A stretch of DNA of 64,000 nucleotides from Rhineura floridana. Taxonomy: Eukaryota; Chordata; Lepidosauria; Squamata; Rhineuridae. Positions 54,065-63,735 of the stretch are shown here, piece after piece. Position 1 is the first letter of the stretch; each line of letters opens with the position of its first letter. The translations under genes were made by a program, and so were the position numbers. The notes under the pieces are model-generated. The model was not told the origin of the DNA. It searched no databases and was given only the letters and a program-made list of their open reading frames with translations. The stretch spans positions 223,492,943 to 223,556,942 of the forward strand of contig NC_084482.1 of NCBI RefSeq assembly GCF_030035675.1. The letters are read 5' to 3'.

Positions 54065-54146
54065 GCTATTGTTGTTATGTGCCTCCAAGTCGACTATGAC
54101 TTATGGTGACCCTATGAATCAGTGACCTCCAAGAGCATCTGTCATA
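54065..54146 (-). mobile_element. Bov-B LINE, 3' tail (left of nested CR1)
   Basis: 'attgttgttatgtgcctcca' to 'gagcatctgtcat', where the CR1 begins; the rest of the Bov-B resumes at 55.954 kb. Confidence 0.9.
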
Positions 54147-55953
54147 AGAACATAAGAACATAAGAAGAGCCTGCTGGATCAGGCCAGTGGCCCATCTAGT
54201 CCAGCATCCTGTTCTCACAGTGGCCAACCAGGTGCCTGGGGGAAGCCCGCAAGCAGGACCCGAGTGCAAGAACACTCTCCCCTCCTGAGGCTTCCGGCAA
54301 CTGGTTTTCAGAAGCATGCTGCCTCTGACTAGGGTGGCAGAGCACAGCCATCATGGCTAGTAGCCATTGATAGCCCTGTCCTCCATGAATTGGTCTAATC
54401 TTCTTTTAAAGCCATCCAAGCTGGTGGCCATTACTGCATCTTGTGGGAGCAAATTCCATAGTTTAACTATGCGCTGAGTAAAGAAGTACTTCCTTTTGTC
54501 TGTCCTGAATCTTCCAACATTCAGCTTCTTTGAATGTCCACGAGTTCTAGTATTATGAGAGAGGGAGAAGAACTTTTCTCTATCCACTTTCTCAATGCCA
54601 TGCATAATTTTATACACTTCTATCATGTCTCCTCTGACCCGCCTTTTCTCTAAACTAAAAAGCCCCAAATGCTGCAACCTTTCCTCGTAAGGGAGTCGCT
54701 CCATCCCCTTGATCATTCTGGTTGCCCTCTTCTGAACCTTTTCCAACTCTATAATATCCTTTTTGAGATGAGGCGACCAGAACTGTACACAGTATTCCAA
54801 ATGCAGCCGCACCATAGATTTATACAACGGCATTATGATATTGGCTGTTTTATTTTCAATACCTTTCCTAATTATCGCTAGCATGGAATTTGCCTTTTTC
54901 ACAGCTGCCGCACACTGGGTCGACATTTTCATCGTGCTGTCCACTACAACCCCGAGGTCTCTCTCCTGGTCGGTCACCGCCAGTTCAGACCCCATGAGCG
55001 TATATGTGAAATTCAGATTTTTTGCTCCAATATGCATAATTTTACACTTGTTTATATTGAATTGCATTTGCCATTTTTCTGCCCATTCACTCAGTTTGGA
55101 GAGGTCTTTTTGGAGCTCTTCGCAATCCCTTTTTGTTTTAACAACCCTGAACAATTTAGTGTCATCAGCAAACTTGGCCACTTCACTGCTCACTCCTAAT
55201 TCTAGGTCATTAATGAACAAGTTGAAAAGTACAGGTCCCAATACCGATCCTTGAGGGACTCCACTTTCTACAGCCCTCCATAGGGAGAACTGTCCGTTTA
55301 TTCCTACTCTCTGCTTTCTGCTTCTTAACCAATTCCTTATCCACAAGAGGACCTCTCCTCTTATTCCATGACTGCTAAGCTTCCTCAGAAGCCTTTGGTG
55401 AAGTACCTTGTCAAAAGCTTTTTGAAAGTCTAAGTACACTATGTCCACTGGATCACCTCTATCTATATGCTTGTTGACACTCTCAAAGAATTCTAATAGG
55501 TTACTGAGACAGGACTTTCCCTTGCAGAAGCCATGCTGGCTCTGCTTCAGCAAGGCTTGTTCTTCTATGTGCTTAGTTAATCTAGCTTTAATTATACTTT
55601 CTACCAGTTTTCCAGGGACAGAAGTTAAGCTAACTGGCCTGTAATTTCCGGGATCCCCTCTGGATCCCTTTTTGAAGATTGGCGTTACATTGGCCACTTT
55701 CCAGTCCTCAGGCACGGAGGAGGACCCAAGGGACAAGTTACATATTTTAGTTAGCAGATCAGCAATTTCACCTTTGAGTTCTTTGAGAACTCTCGGGTGG
55801 ATGCCATCCGGGCCCGGTGATTTGTCAGTTTTTATATTGTCCATTAAGCTTAGAACTTCCTCTCTCGTTACCACTATTTGTCTCAGTTCCTCAGAATCCC
55901 TTCCTGCAAATGTTAGTTCAGGTTCAGGGATCTGCCCTATATCTTCCACTCTC
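54147..55953 (-). mobile_element. CR1 LINE nested in Bov-B
   Basis: 5'-truncated CR1 from terminal 'aagaacataagaacataaga' to '...gatctgccctatatcttcc'. It splits Bov-B 'gcatctgtcat|gaaccaccctg'. Nearly identical to the 8.5-10.3 kb copy; youngest layer here. Confidence 0.93.
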
Positions 55954-55955
55954 AT
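54357..55955 (-). CDS. CR1 ORF2 C-terminal part (reverse transcriptase), open for ~530 codons
   Basis: Open frame lacking the endonuclease because the insertion is 5'-truncated. Reverse transcriptase blocks appear in order: TDKSPGPDGIHPRVLKEL, NYRPVSLTSVPGKLVES, DIVYLDFQKAFDKV, SGVPQGSVLGPVLF, the catalytic FADDTKLFRVV, then RPHLEYC-like LHLEYCVQFWSPHL and the CR1 C-terminus ending MEDRAINGY. It supplies the undamaged reading against which the two faults of the 9 kb copy can be seen. The first codons (MRVEDI) arise at the junction with Bov-B and are not the natural start. A mobile-element gene, not a host gene. Confidence 0.9.
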   Translation of the reverse strand: MRVEDIGQIPEPELTFAGRDSEELRQIVVTREEVLSLMDNIKTDKSPGPDGIHPRVLKELKGEIADLLTKICNLSLGSSSVPEDWKVANVTPIFKKGSRGDPGNYRPVSLTSVPGKLVESIIKARLTKHIEEQALLKQSQHGFCKGKSCLSNLLEFFESVNKHIDRGDPVDIVYLDFQKAFDKVLHQRLLRKLSSHGIRGEVLLWIRNWLRSRKQRVGINGQFSLWRAVESGVPQGSVLGPVLFNLFINDLELGVSSEVAKFADDTKLFRVVKTKRDCEELQKDLSKLSEWAEKWQMQFNINKCKIMHIGAKNLNFTYTLMGSELAVTDQERDLGVVVDSTMKMSTQCAAAVKKANSMLAIIRKGIENKTANIIMPLYKSMVRLHLEYCVQFWSPHLKKDIIELEKVQKRATRMIKGMERLPYEERLQHLGLFSLEKRRVRGDMIEVYKIMHGIEKVDREKFFSLSHNTRTRGHSKKLNVGRFRTDKRKYFFTQRIVKLWNLLPQDAVMATSLDGFKRRLDQFMEDRAINGY

Positions 55956-57125
55956 GAACCACCCTGTTCAGATCTTGTAAGTTCAGGTCTGTGGCTTCCT
56001 TTATGGAATCAATCCATCTCTTGTTTGGCCTTCCTCTTTTTCTGCTCCCTGCTGTTTTCCCCACCATTATTGTATTTTCTAGCGAATCAGGTCTTCTCAT
56101 TATGTGTCCAAAGTATGATAACCTCAGTTTCATCATTTTAGCTTCTACTGATAGTTCTGATTTAATTTGTTCTAACACCCAATTATTTGTCTTTTTCGCA
56201 GTCCATGGTATGCGCAAAGCTCTCCTCCAACACCACATTTCAAATGAGTTGATTTTTCTCTTACCCTCTTTTTTCACTGTCCAACTTTCACATACATACA
56301 TAGAGATCGGAAGTACCATGGTCTGAATGATCCTGACTTTGGTGTTCAGTGATACATCTTTGCATTTGGGGACCTTTTCTAGTTCTCTCACAGCTGCCCT
56401 CCCCAGTCCTAGCCTTCTTCTGATTTCTTGACTATTGTCTCCATTTTGGTTAATGATTGTGCCAAAGTATTGATAATCCTTGACAAGTTCAACGTCCTCA
56501 TTGTCAACTGTAAAGTTGCATAAATCTTCTGTTGTCATTACTTTAGTCTTTTTGATGTTCAGCTGTAGTCCTGCTTTTGTGCTTTCCTCTTTAACTTTCA
56601 TCAGCATTCGTTTCAAATCATTACTGGTTTCTGCTAAGAGTATGGTGTTGTCTGCATATCTTAAATTATTGATATTCCTCCAGTTTTCACACCTCCTTCT
56701 TCTTGGTCCAATCCTGCTTTCCATATGATATGTTCTGTGTATAGATTAAATAAATAGGGTGATAAAATACACCCCGTCTCACACCCTTTCCGATGGGGAA
56801 CCAATTGGTTTCTCCATATTCCGTCCTTACAGTCGCCTCTTGTCCAGAGTATAGGTTGCGCATCAGGACAATCAGATGCTGTGGCACCCCCATTTCTTTT
56901 AAAGCATTCCATAGCTTTTCATGATCTACACAGTCAAAGGCTTTGCTGTAATCTGTAAAGCACAGGGTGATTTTCTTCTGAAATTCCTTGGTCCGTTCCA
57001 TTATCCAACGTATGTTTGCAATATGATCTCTGGTGCCTCTTCCCTTTCTAAATCCAGCTTGGACGTCTGGCATTCCTCGCTCCATATGTGGCAAGAGCCT
57101 TTGTTGTAGAATCTTGAGCATTACT
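55954..57125 (-). mobile_element. Bov-B (RTE) LINE, RT and C-terminal region
   Basis: Minus strand, 5'-truncated near 57.125 kb. The first part encodes QAGFRKGRGTRDHIANIRW, FTDYSKAFDCVDHEKLWNAL and RNLYSGQEATVRTEYGE; the second INNLRYADNTILLAETSNDL (YADN in place of YADD), LQLNIKKTKVMTTEDL, WCWRRALRIPWTAKKTNNWV, LSYFGHIMRRPDSLENT and KRGRPNKRWIDSIKEATDL. A frame change between the parts near 56.7 kb and the altered catalytic aspartate mark it as dead. Confidence 0.9.
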
Positions 57126-57604
57126 TTACTTGCATGGGATATTAAGGCAATAGTATGCCTTATATCAGCTATAATATGGTGATTTAAAATTAATCTTTCT
57201 CTATAGCAAGGTAGTTACAAGCAGAATTTCACATAGAATTTCCAGTCACTTTAAGTGAACTGAACTTGGCCTTGCATCATGGTATTATCAAAAGAAGACG
57301 TGTAACGTTCTAGAGATGTTCTTGACCCGCTTGACTGATCAGGAGCCATGACAGAGTGGAATGTATAGTACAAAATCATCAGTATGACAGTAGAAAAGGG
57401 TAATATCAGTCAAGGGGACAGATTGACATCAATCTGGGAATACAACAAGGACAATGAGATGGGAGGTATCTGTAAAATTATAAATATACATGAATTCATT
57501 GTAATAGTTATCTGGTTGGTTGGAATATTGCAAGAGGGAAGAGCTGTTACGTTACATGGGGAAGAACTTAGGAGATTGGTTAATTACTATCACATCCATG
57601 GAAT
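57126..57604. other. No recognised feature
   Basis: Intergenic. No supported gene. Confidence 0.4.
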
Positions 57605-57705
57605 TTGTTTGCAGGCTTTTCACTGGGGCAGCTGGCCGGCCATGAGAACAGGACGATGCAACAAATGGGCTGCCAGCCTGATCCAGTAGAGGCTTTTTTA
57701 TATAT
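57605..57705 (+). mobile_element. Old CR1 LINE 3' end
   Basis: 'ggccggccatgagaacagga', 'gccagcctgatccagtagag' is a diverged copy of the CR1 end, with a TATATATA run after it. Confidence 0.6.
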
Positions 57706-58059
57706 ATATACAGTCCTCATTATATATCTGAATGACTTACATGCAAATTCTCCTGGACAAATATCTCGTTTTTCTTCATCTTCAAGTGAGGAGATGGCAT
57801 CATATCTGCGCATCAGAGGCTCTTCTTTGTGGAATTAGCAAAACAGAAGGGTAACCTTTAAAACTTTTAGAGAAATACATTTTTATTTATTTGCCAGAAC
57901 ATTTCAAGTTATTTTTGCTGCTGTTGGGAATATGTTTTGGTATTCTGTGGTTGAAGCTTATTGTGAATTGTAAGGGTATTGTTTCAATTTATTATATGTT
58001 TCTTAATGAGATGTTTTCTTTAACTTCCTGTTTGACTATTTGGGTTTTGTTTTGCAACT
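57706..58059. other. No recognised feature
   Basis: A/T-rich. A short open stretch on the minus strand (SSLEDEEKRDICPGEF) has no recognisable domain. Confidence 0.35.
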
Positions 58060-58158
58060 GATTGAATTATGAAACTTTTTTTTCATAGTGTGAGCCACCT
58101 TGAGCGTAGATTCTTATGGAACGGCAGCATACAAATAAATCATGATGATGATGATTTA
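58060..58158 (+). mobile_element. LINE-type tail with (GAT)n
   Basis: 'gtgagccaccttgagcgtag', 'acaaataaatcatgatgatgatg'-type end (in pieces). Confidence 0.45.
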
Positions 58159-58169
58159 TGCCACTCGCA

Positions 58170-58352
58170 ATTTCAAAAAACCCAGGTCCCAGGCTATGGT
58201 CTGAAGGCACATGAAGCCAGCTGAAGCTAAGCAAGGTCAGGTCTGGTAAGTGCCGGGATGGGAGACTGCCTGGGAACAATATGTAAGCCTCCTTGGGTTT
58301 CTATCATGAGAAGAAAGGTGGGGTATAAATGTAATAAATAAATAAATAATGA
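58170..58352 (+). mobile_element. 5S rRNA-derived SINE
   Basis: 58.22-58.28 kb reads 'gctgaagctaagcaaggtca' and 'gccgggatgggagactgcct', which is the 3' half of 5S rRNA including its internal promoter (normally 'gaagctaagcagggtcgggc', 'cttggatgggagaccgcctg'). It is followed by the tail 'gtaagcctccttgggtttct' and AATAAATAAATA. Head and tail together mark a SINE rather than a 5S gene. Confidence 0.75.
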
Positions 58353-58743
58353 TGGCAGCTATATTTACTTTGTCATGTGACTGCCCCGTGCATGCATAAA
58401 GCGGAGAGTGGAGTCCCCATTTTAATCCCATAAAGGTGCACACAGATTGGGAGGAATTGGATTTCTTCCCCTCCTCACATTCGCCTCCTTGGATCAGCCA
58501 CCAGAATCCTTTTGTTTTTTCCCGCACAGCTGGACTCCGGTATTGGAAGTGGGCTGGGCTTAGGAAAAGTGCCTGGAGCAATGGATTATGGGGTGGGAAA
58601 GTGGGGAGGGAGGGAGGAAAGGGGGCAGATTCAGCCCCCCTAAACTCAGATCCCACATCCCTACAATGTGGCAACCATTGTCAAATCTAGTTTGGCCCTT
58701 CATATACAGGCATACTGACCATGGTGTTAATGGTGAGAATGCA
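58353..58743. other. No recognised feature
   Basis: Intergenic. No supported gene. Confidence 0.4.
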
Positions 58744-58818
58744 CATATGTAAGCCAAGCCGCCTTGGGTTTCTATGGTGAAAGGAAAGGCAGGGTATAAA
58801 TGTAATAAGTAAATAAAA
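58744..58818 (+). mobile_element. SINE tail (5S-SINE/L2 type)
   Basis: 'gccgccttgggtttctatgg' then 'gggtataaatgtaataagta'. The same tail as the 58.3 kb SINE. Confidence 0.55.
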
Positions 58819-59266
58819 AAATATTCCCATTAAAAGTCTCCTGCAGCAAAAAACAAGGAAGAGTCTAACAGAGTGCATTTATGGCCTAAACCTTTTGTGG
58901 GCCACAGTCTGATGAAGAGGGCTGCAGTCCAGCAAAGCTGATGCCACAATAAGCTTGTCAGCCTCTTTTTTTGGCTTGGCGCACACAATTTGGAAGATGT
59001 ACCAAGGATGCTGCAGAATATCAATCTGTGAAAGATTACAGGCCGGGCGAGACCAAGCGCTTGCTACAAACTGTTATCTTACACAATGCCAGTCTGTAAT
59101 AGCGGTGACCTTGGGCCTGCAAATGCACACTTATGCATGCCAACCCCAATAAAGGGGTCCTTTGCTTCTGAACCCCACCAGACAGGGAAGGTACTTTTTA
59201 TATATTACATTTTTATGCCAATTTGAAGGACTAGCCAAAATACCCTTCAACTATCTCTCTGGAGTG
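58819..59266. other. No recognised feature
   Basis: Intergenic. 'gtgggccacagtctgatgaa' suggests an old repeat. No gene. Confidence 0.35.
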
Positions 59267-59274
59267 CTTCACAC

Positions 59275-59675
59275 CAGGGCTGTGGAGTCGATACGCGAAA
59301 CCTTCGACTCCGACTATTTTTCTACTGTCCGACTCCACCCAAAATTGCTTCCAACTCCACAGCCCTGGAAAGGGCTGTAAATGTCTTTTTAAATTGGAAG
59401 CTCTCATAGCAGCATTTTTATCGCTGCCTGAGTATGCGCTGATCTTGGCATCACAGCATTTGTCTTCATCTGGGTCCTGTGTCATACACTGACACGCAAA
59501 ATGTTTTCCATCTTGAGTTATGGTGAAATGCTCAACTACAGCTGACTTCATGGGAAGCTTCTTTGACATTTTGAATGTATATTTTAAAAAAATTGTCAGT
59601 CAAGCTGGAGTCGGAGTCGGTACATTTCTACCGACTCCACCCAAAATTGCTCCCAACTCCGACTCCACAACCCTG
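59275..59675 (-). mobile_element. hAT-type DNA transposon derivative with BED-finger remnant
   Basis: 401 bp from CAGGGCTGTGGAGTCG to CTCCACAACCCTG, with eight-base flanks CTTCACAC and CTTTACAC (one difference), the duplication length typical of hAT. On the minus strand a short frame from 59569 reads MSKKLPMKSAVVEHF, GKHFACQCM, then AAMRASNLKRHLQ, a BED zinc-finger start of a hAT transposase. Inside the left end a second inverted copy of the terminus (AACTCCACAGCCCTGG, near 59.355-59.370 kb) makes a 95-bp palindrome. The transposase core is gone, so it could move only with help from another copy. Confidence 0.85.
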
Positions 59676-59683
59676 CTTTACAC

Positions 59684-60592
59684 AGGACAAATAATGCAGA
59701 AAGCAACAGCAATGGCTGTTAATCAGAAAAGTTAAGGAACCTTAGAGAAGAAACTCTTTTCGGCTGGCGCCGAAAGCCTAACATTTAGGAAGGGAAAGGG
59801 GTATGGAAATGAAGAGCCACTTTCAAGGAGGCCTCTGCCTTCCACCCTCAAACCTGGCCACTTACCAAACCTCCCTGTCTCCGAGGAAGGTGCAGCAGCA
59901 ACCTGGGGGCGATGCTCGGAGGTGTGGCTGGAAGTTGGGGGGAGGGTGGTTATAAGAAGGGCCTGCACACGTCACCCTCTTCTTCCGAGACCCTTCTTCC
60001 TAGGATTCCTCTTTAACGTTGTTGTTTTTCTGGAAGAGCTCACCTGTCGAAACAAGCTGCAGGTCCCTGTGAAGGAAGCAGCAGCAAAGGGAGCCTCAGA
60101 GCCCTTGCAGAGATTTTTCTGCTGGTGCCAACCCACGACAACCCCCCTCTTCGTATCAGGCTCCATGTGTTTGAATTGTTTTCCTTCCTTCAACTCTATT
60201 TTTCTCTCCCCACGCCCCCCACTTGACAAAAAAGATAACCTTTCTGAAGATTATTGCAACCTGAAGTCAGACATAAGAACTCTACACCTTGAAAGAGTCA
60301 AGCTCTTCCCTTACAACAACCCACAGCTGCAGCACAGAGATTGTACCCTTCTCTTGGGTCTGATATCGAGCGCAGCGAGTCACCGTTCCCAAGGAGTGAC
60401 ACGATCAGTCATTGGAGCCCTGAGGTGGGCTACCTGATCCCTCAAAATCCTGCCTTCACATATGGTGTTGGCGACATAGGGGGCTTCATGTGAACATGTG
60501 AAGTGATGCTCAGGTGGAAAGAGAAATGGCATTAAGGTCTGTTTTCCGCCAGCAGGATTTAAAGATAAGCTCGCTGTCCCCAGTGATTTCAA
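59684..60592. other. No gene assigned; one exon-like stretch
   Basis: On the minus strand, 59.98-59.86 kb has GGTGACGTG, a CTTATAA, then CpG-containing sequence ending at GGTTTG|GTAAGTGGCC, which could be a non-coding first exon of the zinc-finger gene at 52 kb. This is speculative. The rest shows nothing. Confidence 0.25.
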
Positions 60593-60948
60593 ATGTGGTG
60601 TTGGAGGAGAGCTCTGTGCATACCAAGAAGGGGGGGAAAGACACATAACTGGGTGTTAGAACAAATTAAACCAGAACTATTACTAGAAGCTAAAATGATA
60701 AAATTGAGGTTATCCTACTTTGGACACATCATGAGAAGACCTGATTCACTAGAAAAGACCATCATGCTGGGAAGAACAGAAGGGAGTAGAAAAAGGGGAA
60801 GGCCAAACAACAGATGGATTGATTCCATAAAGGAAGCCACAGACCTGAACTTACAAGATCTGAACAGGGTGGTTCATGACAGATGCTATTGGAGGTCGCT
60901 GATTCATAGGGTTGCCATAGGTCGTGACTGACAAGAAGGCACATAACA
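60593..60948 (+). mobile_element. Bov-B LINE 3' end
   Basis: Encodes NWVLEQIKPELLLEAKMIKL, LSYFGHIMRRPDSLEKTIM and GSRKRGRPNNRWIDSIKEAT, then the tail 'gaaggcacataacac'. 5'-truncated. Confidence 0.9.
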
Positions 60949-61489
60949 CACGCACACACCACACTGTCTCCAGTGAAATACACGATGCAGAGTCAAAGGG
61001 CGCCATGCCTTCTACCCAAGAGGTGCCATTTGGTTGTTTGAACAATGCTCCTCTGGCAATGTTTAAAATTGAGGAATTTGGTTTATTACCCCCTCCCCCT
61101 TGAGCCAGGAAGTCTGTTCTGCAGGTCACAAATAGCTAAGGGTTCAAATAGGGTGCCCCACGACTTAGGTCAAGATCCACTCATACGAACCAAGGAATAA
61201 GAACCCCCAAAAAGGTATGCACCCCTTTTACATTTCTGAGTATTTAGGTAACAATAAGGTCACAATAAAATGCAAAAAAAAACCCTGCCTGCAATCAAAG
61301 CTAAGCAAACAGCAGCAAAAGTAGCAGTAATTTTTTAAAAACAACAACGTCCAGTTTCATCTGTCTACCCGGAGCATCGGCATTGCAGCCTCCCTCAATC
61401 CCCCCCCCAAAAAATCCCAGATCCCTCCCAGCCTCTGATGCAGCAGCTACAGCCTGGCCCTGCTGCTCACAGCAAAGTACTCCACCCCA
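60949..61489. other. No recognised feature
   Basis: Begins with an (AC)n stretch from the Bov-B tail, then ordinary intergenic DNA. Confidence 0.4.
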
Positions 61490-62530
61490 AGCCAGACCTC
61501 TGGCCCATCTAGCTGAGGATTGTCAGCACTGACCGGCAGCCCTCTCCCGACTTCCGGGCAGGAAGTCTTTTCTAGCCCTCGCTGGGGACTACGGCCCGTC
61601 CCCAAGGGATTCGGGACGGGGGGGGGGGGAAATTCAGCTCCCAGGGAGGAAGGGGTCTCGCGGGGCGGGAGAGAAAGAGCTTGGACCCCCACCCTTCTTC
61701 TCGCTAGGAGGAAGGGACCAGCCGATGGAAGGAGCGACAGGTTCCGGGGAAGCAACGGCAACTCCTCCAGAGACCCCCCCCAAAGCCTAAAATAAACACA
61801 TTTTTTCTCAAAGCCACGTGGTCCTCGGACTACACCCCCCCTTTCTCGACTGGGTTTTCCTCCCCAGGAGAGCTTCTTCACCCCCCCTCCTTTCCCTTCC
61901 CTCGTCCTGCGCCCCACGCCCTCCTTGGCACGGCTGCAAATGCAACCTCCCCTCGGGCCTGCCTCTCTCACTTCTCCGGACCGGCTTCCCAGCCTTTTGC
62001 CCTCCCGCTCCCACCCCCACCGCAGAGGCTCATCTTTCCCCCCCCCCTTGCAAAGCCACCTCCCTCCCCCGATTTCCTTTCCGCTCTCACCCTGAAGCCT
62101 CCGCCGCATCCAGGCGCGCCCGCGCTGGTCAGCTTGGAGCCCCCACCACGGACGGAAGAAGCGAAGCGGTGAAGCCGCCGCCCCCGCCGCTTCTTCCAAG
62201 AGGCTTGTCTGGGAAGCCCCTCTCCCCGATGCTAAGGCGGGGGCTCTTTTGCTTTGAATGCACACGCCCCCCCATCTTTTTTCTCCGTACGCTTCCTTGG
62301 GGGAAGACGGGCGGAGGGGGAGTGGAGAGAGGCTGAAGACCCCCCCAGGGGAGGGGGAGGGGCTCCTCTTTCCGGGCTTCTCTGGGCATCCCGGCCATCT
62401 CTCGCTCCCTAACCCCCCCCAACATTGACTCTCCCCCGGTTGCAGAAAGGGTCCCGCAACACACGCGCGCCCAGACCGCTTCGCGCTCCGAGGAATTCTC
62501 GCAGGATCCCCGAGAAAGGTGTATGGAGGG
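61490..62530 (-). promoter_or_regulatory. CpG-rich candidate promoter
   Basis: About 1 kb of visibly CpG- and GC-rich DNA, including GGCGCGCC-like and GCGGCGGGGGCGG stretches near 62.1-62.2 kb, and ETS-type ACTTCCGGGC near 61.55 kb. On the minus strand a donor-like CTTCAGG|GTGAGAGCGG ends a possible non-coding exon at 62091. It lies about 10 kb upstream of the gene 2 finger exon, on the right side to be its promoter, but could instead serve a gene off the right edge. The left 130 bp include a tRNA-derived SINE fragment (61.49-61.62 kb). Confidence 0.5.
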
Positions 62531-62576
62531 GCGAGGAAGGGCGTTTTCAGGGCCAGGCTCAGTAGCCCAGGGCTCA

Positions 62577-62772
62577 TAAGAACATAAGAAGAGCCTGCTG
62601 GATCAGGCCAGTGGCCCATCTAGTCCAGCATCCTGTTCTCACAGTGGCCAACCAGGTGCCTGGGGGAAGCCCGCAAGCAGGACCCAAGTGCAAGAACACT
62701 CTCCCCTCCTGAGGCTTCTGGCAACTGGTTTTCAGAAGCATGCTGCCTCTGACTAGGGTGGCAGAGCACAGC
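62577..62772 (-). mobile_element. CR1 LINE 3' end
   Basis: 'aagaacataagaagagcctg' to 'gactagggtggcagagcaca'. Short, nearly identical to the 8.53-8.72 kb sequence. Confidence 0.92.
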
Positions 62773-62914
62773 TCGTGGCCCTGGTGGTCAGCGCGCTTGC
62801 TTCAGACAGGCCGAGGGGGTATGTAGCAGAGGCGGAAGAGGGCACAGGGAAGCTACGGGATTTGCTCCTGCGAGAGGCAGTGATGGCCACCACCGTGGTG
62901 GCTTTTAAGGAATA

Positions 62915-63105
62915 AATGTAAATGTGCTGCCTTCAAGTGGATTCCGACTTATGGCGACCCTGTGAATAGGGTTTTCATGAGGCTGAGAGGCAGTGACCGG
63001 CCCAAGGTCACCCAGTGAGCTTCATGGCTATGTGGGGATTCAAACCCTGGTCTCCCAGGTTGTAGTCCTACACCTTAACCACTACACCACACTGGCTCTC
63101 ATGCT
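62915..63105 (-). mobile_element. Sauria SINE
   Basis: 'gctgccttcaagtggattcc' to 'ttaaccactacaccacactg', with the middle 'gtaagcggtattcag' part deleted. Confidence 0.88.
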
Positions 63106-63117
63106 TTTAAGGATACT

Positions 63118-63162
63118 ATTATTTATTTATTTATTTACATCCCGCCCTTCCTCCCAGTTGTT
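63118..63162 (-). mobile_element. L2-like tail, reversed
   Basis: TTATTTATTTATTTA then 'catcccgcccttcctcccag'. Confidence 0.6.
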
Positions 63163-63179
63163 GTTATAGTTATATGCTT

Positions 63180-63450
63180 TAGGGTTGCCAGGTCAGAGCC
63201 ATTCAAAAACCTGAGAAAATGGGGGAGGGCCCTAGTGACATCACGGGGAGGGCCCTAGTGACATCATGGGGCGGGCCCTAGTGACATCATGGGGCGGGCC
63301 CTAGTGATGTCATGGGGCGGGCCCTAGTGACGTCATGGGGTGGACCCTAGTGACATCATTAAACATGATACATTGTATCAACCACAGTTGCTTGGAGCAT
63401 ACCATTCAAAAAAAATTCTCTGATTGGAGATTAAAATAGAAATCTTACCT
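63180..63450. repeat. CRE-like minisatellite repeat, copy 2
   Basis: 'tagggttgccaggtcagagc', then about six ~24-bp units of 'ggcgggccctagtgacatca' type, then 'aaacatgatacattgtatca'. Same flanks as 26.1-26.3 kb, so the array is part of a dispersed repeat that varies in unit number. Confidence 0.75.
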
Positions 63451-63524
63451 AAAATAGGGTGTTCCTAAGTCCATCTGAAGTGACAAGGTCATTCTTTCTC
63501 ACAAGCTTAGGGTGATGCAAAATG

Positions 63525-63735
63525 GAAATGGACTGCCTTCAAGATGATCCCAGATAGGGTCTTCATGGTAAGCAGTATTCAGACAGAGGTGGTTTACTAT
63601 TGCCTTCCTCTGAGTCTGAGAGGCAGTGACTGGCTCAAGGTCACCCAGTGAGCTTCATGGCTGTGTGGGGATTCGAACCCTGGTCTCCCAGGTTTTAGTC
63701 CAATACTCTAACCACTACACCATACTGGCTCTCAA
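63525..63735 (-). mobile_element. Sauria SINE
   Basis: 'ggaaatggactgccttcaag' to 'ctaaccactacaccatactg', with a short deletion near the Bov-B-like end. Confidence 0.88.

Noticed and set aside
57720-57813. Possible exon SSLEDEEKRDICPGEF on the minus strand
   Set aside because: No matching splice sites in a usable phase and no known domain.
58220-58280. Possible 5S rRNA gene
   Set aside because: Only the 3' half matches, with substitutions, and a SINE tail with A-rich end follows directly.
59922-60437. 171-codon plus-strand frame
   Set aside because: No recognisable domain, splice pattern or repeat support.
60960-60995. Possible KRAB remnant on the minus strand (GTGTATTTCACTGG)
   Set aside because: Only 11 bases match the KRAB exon and flanking codons do not continue the box.
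61447-62619. A 390-codon open frame on the minus strand
   Set aside because: It begins in a CR1 end and runs through CpG-rich DNA where stops are rare. No domain is present and the composition is Gly/Arg/Pro/Ser-rich.
63200-63350. CRISPR-like regularly spaced repeats
   Set aside because: Units are contiguous without unique spacers and the genome is vertebrate. It is a minisatellite.
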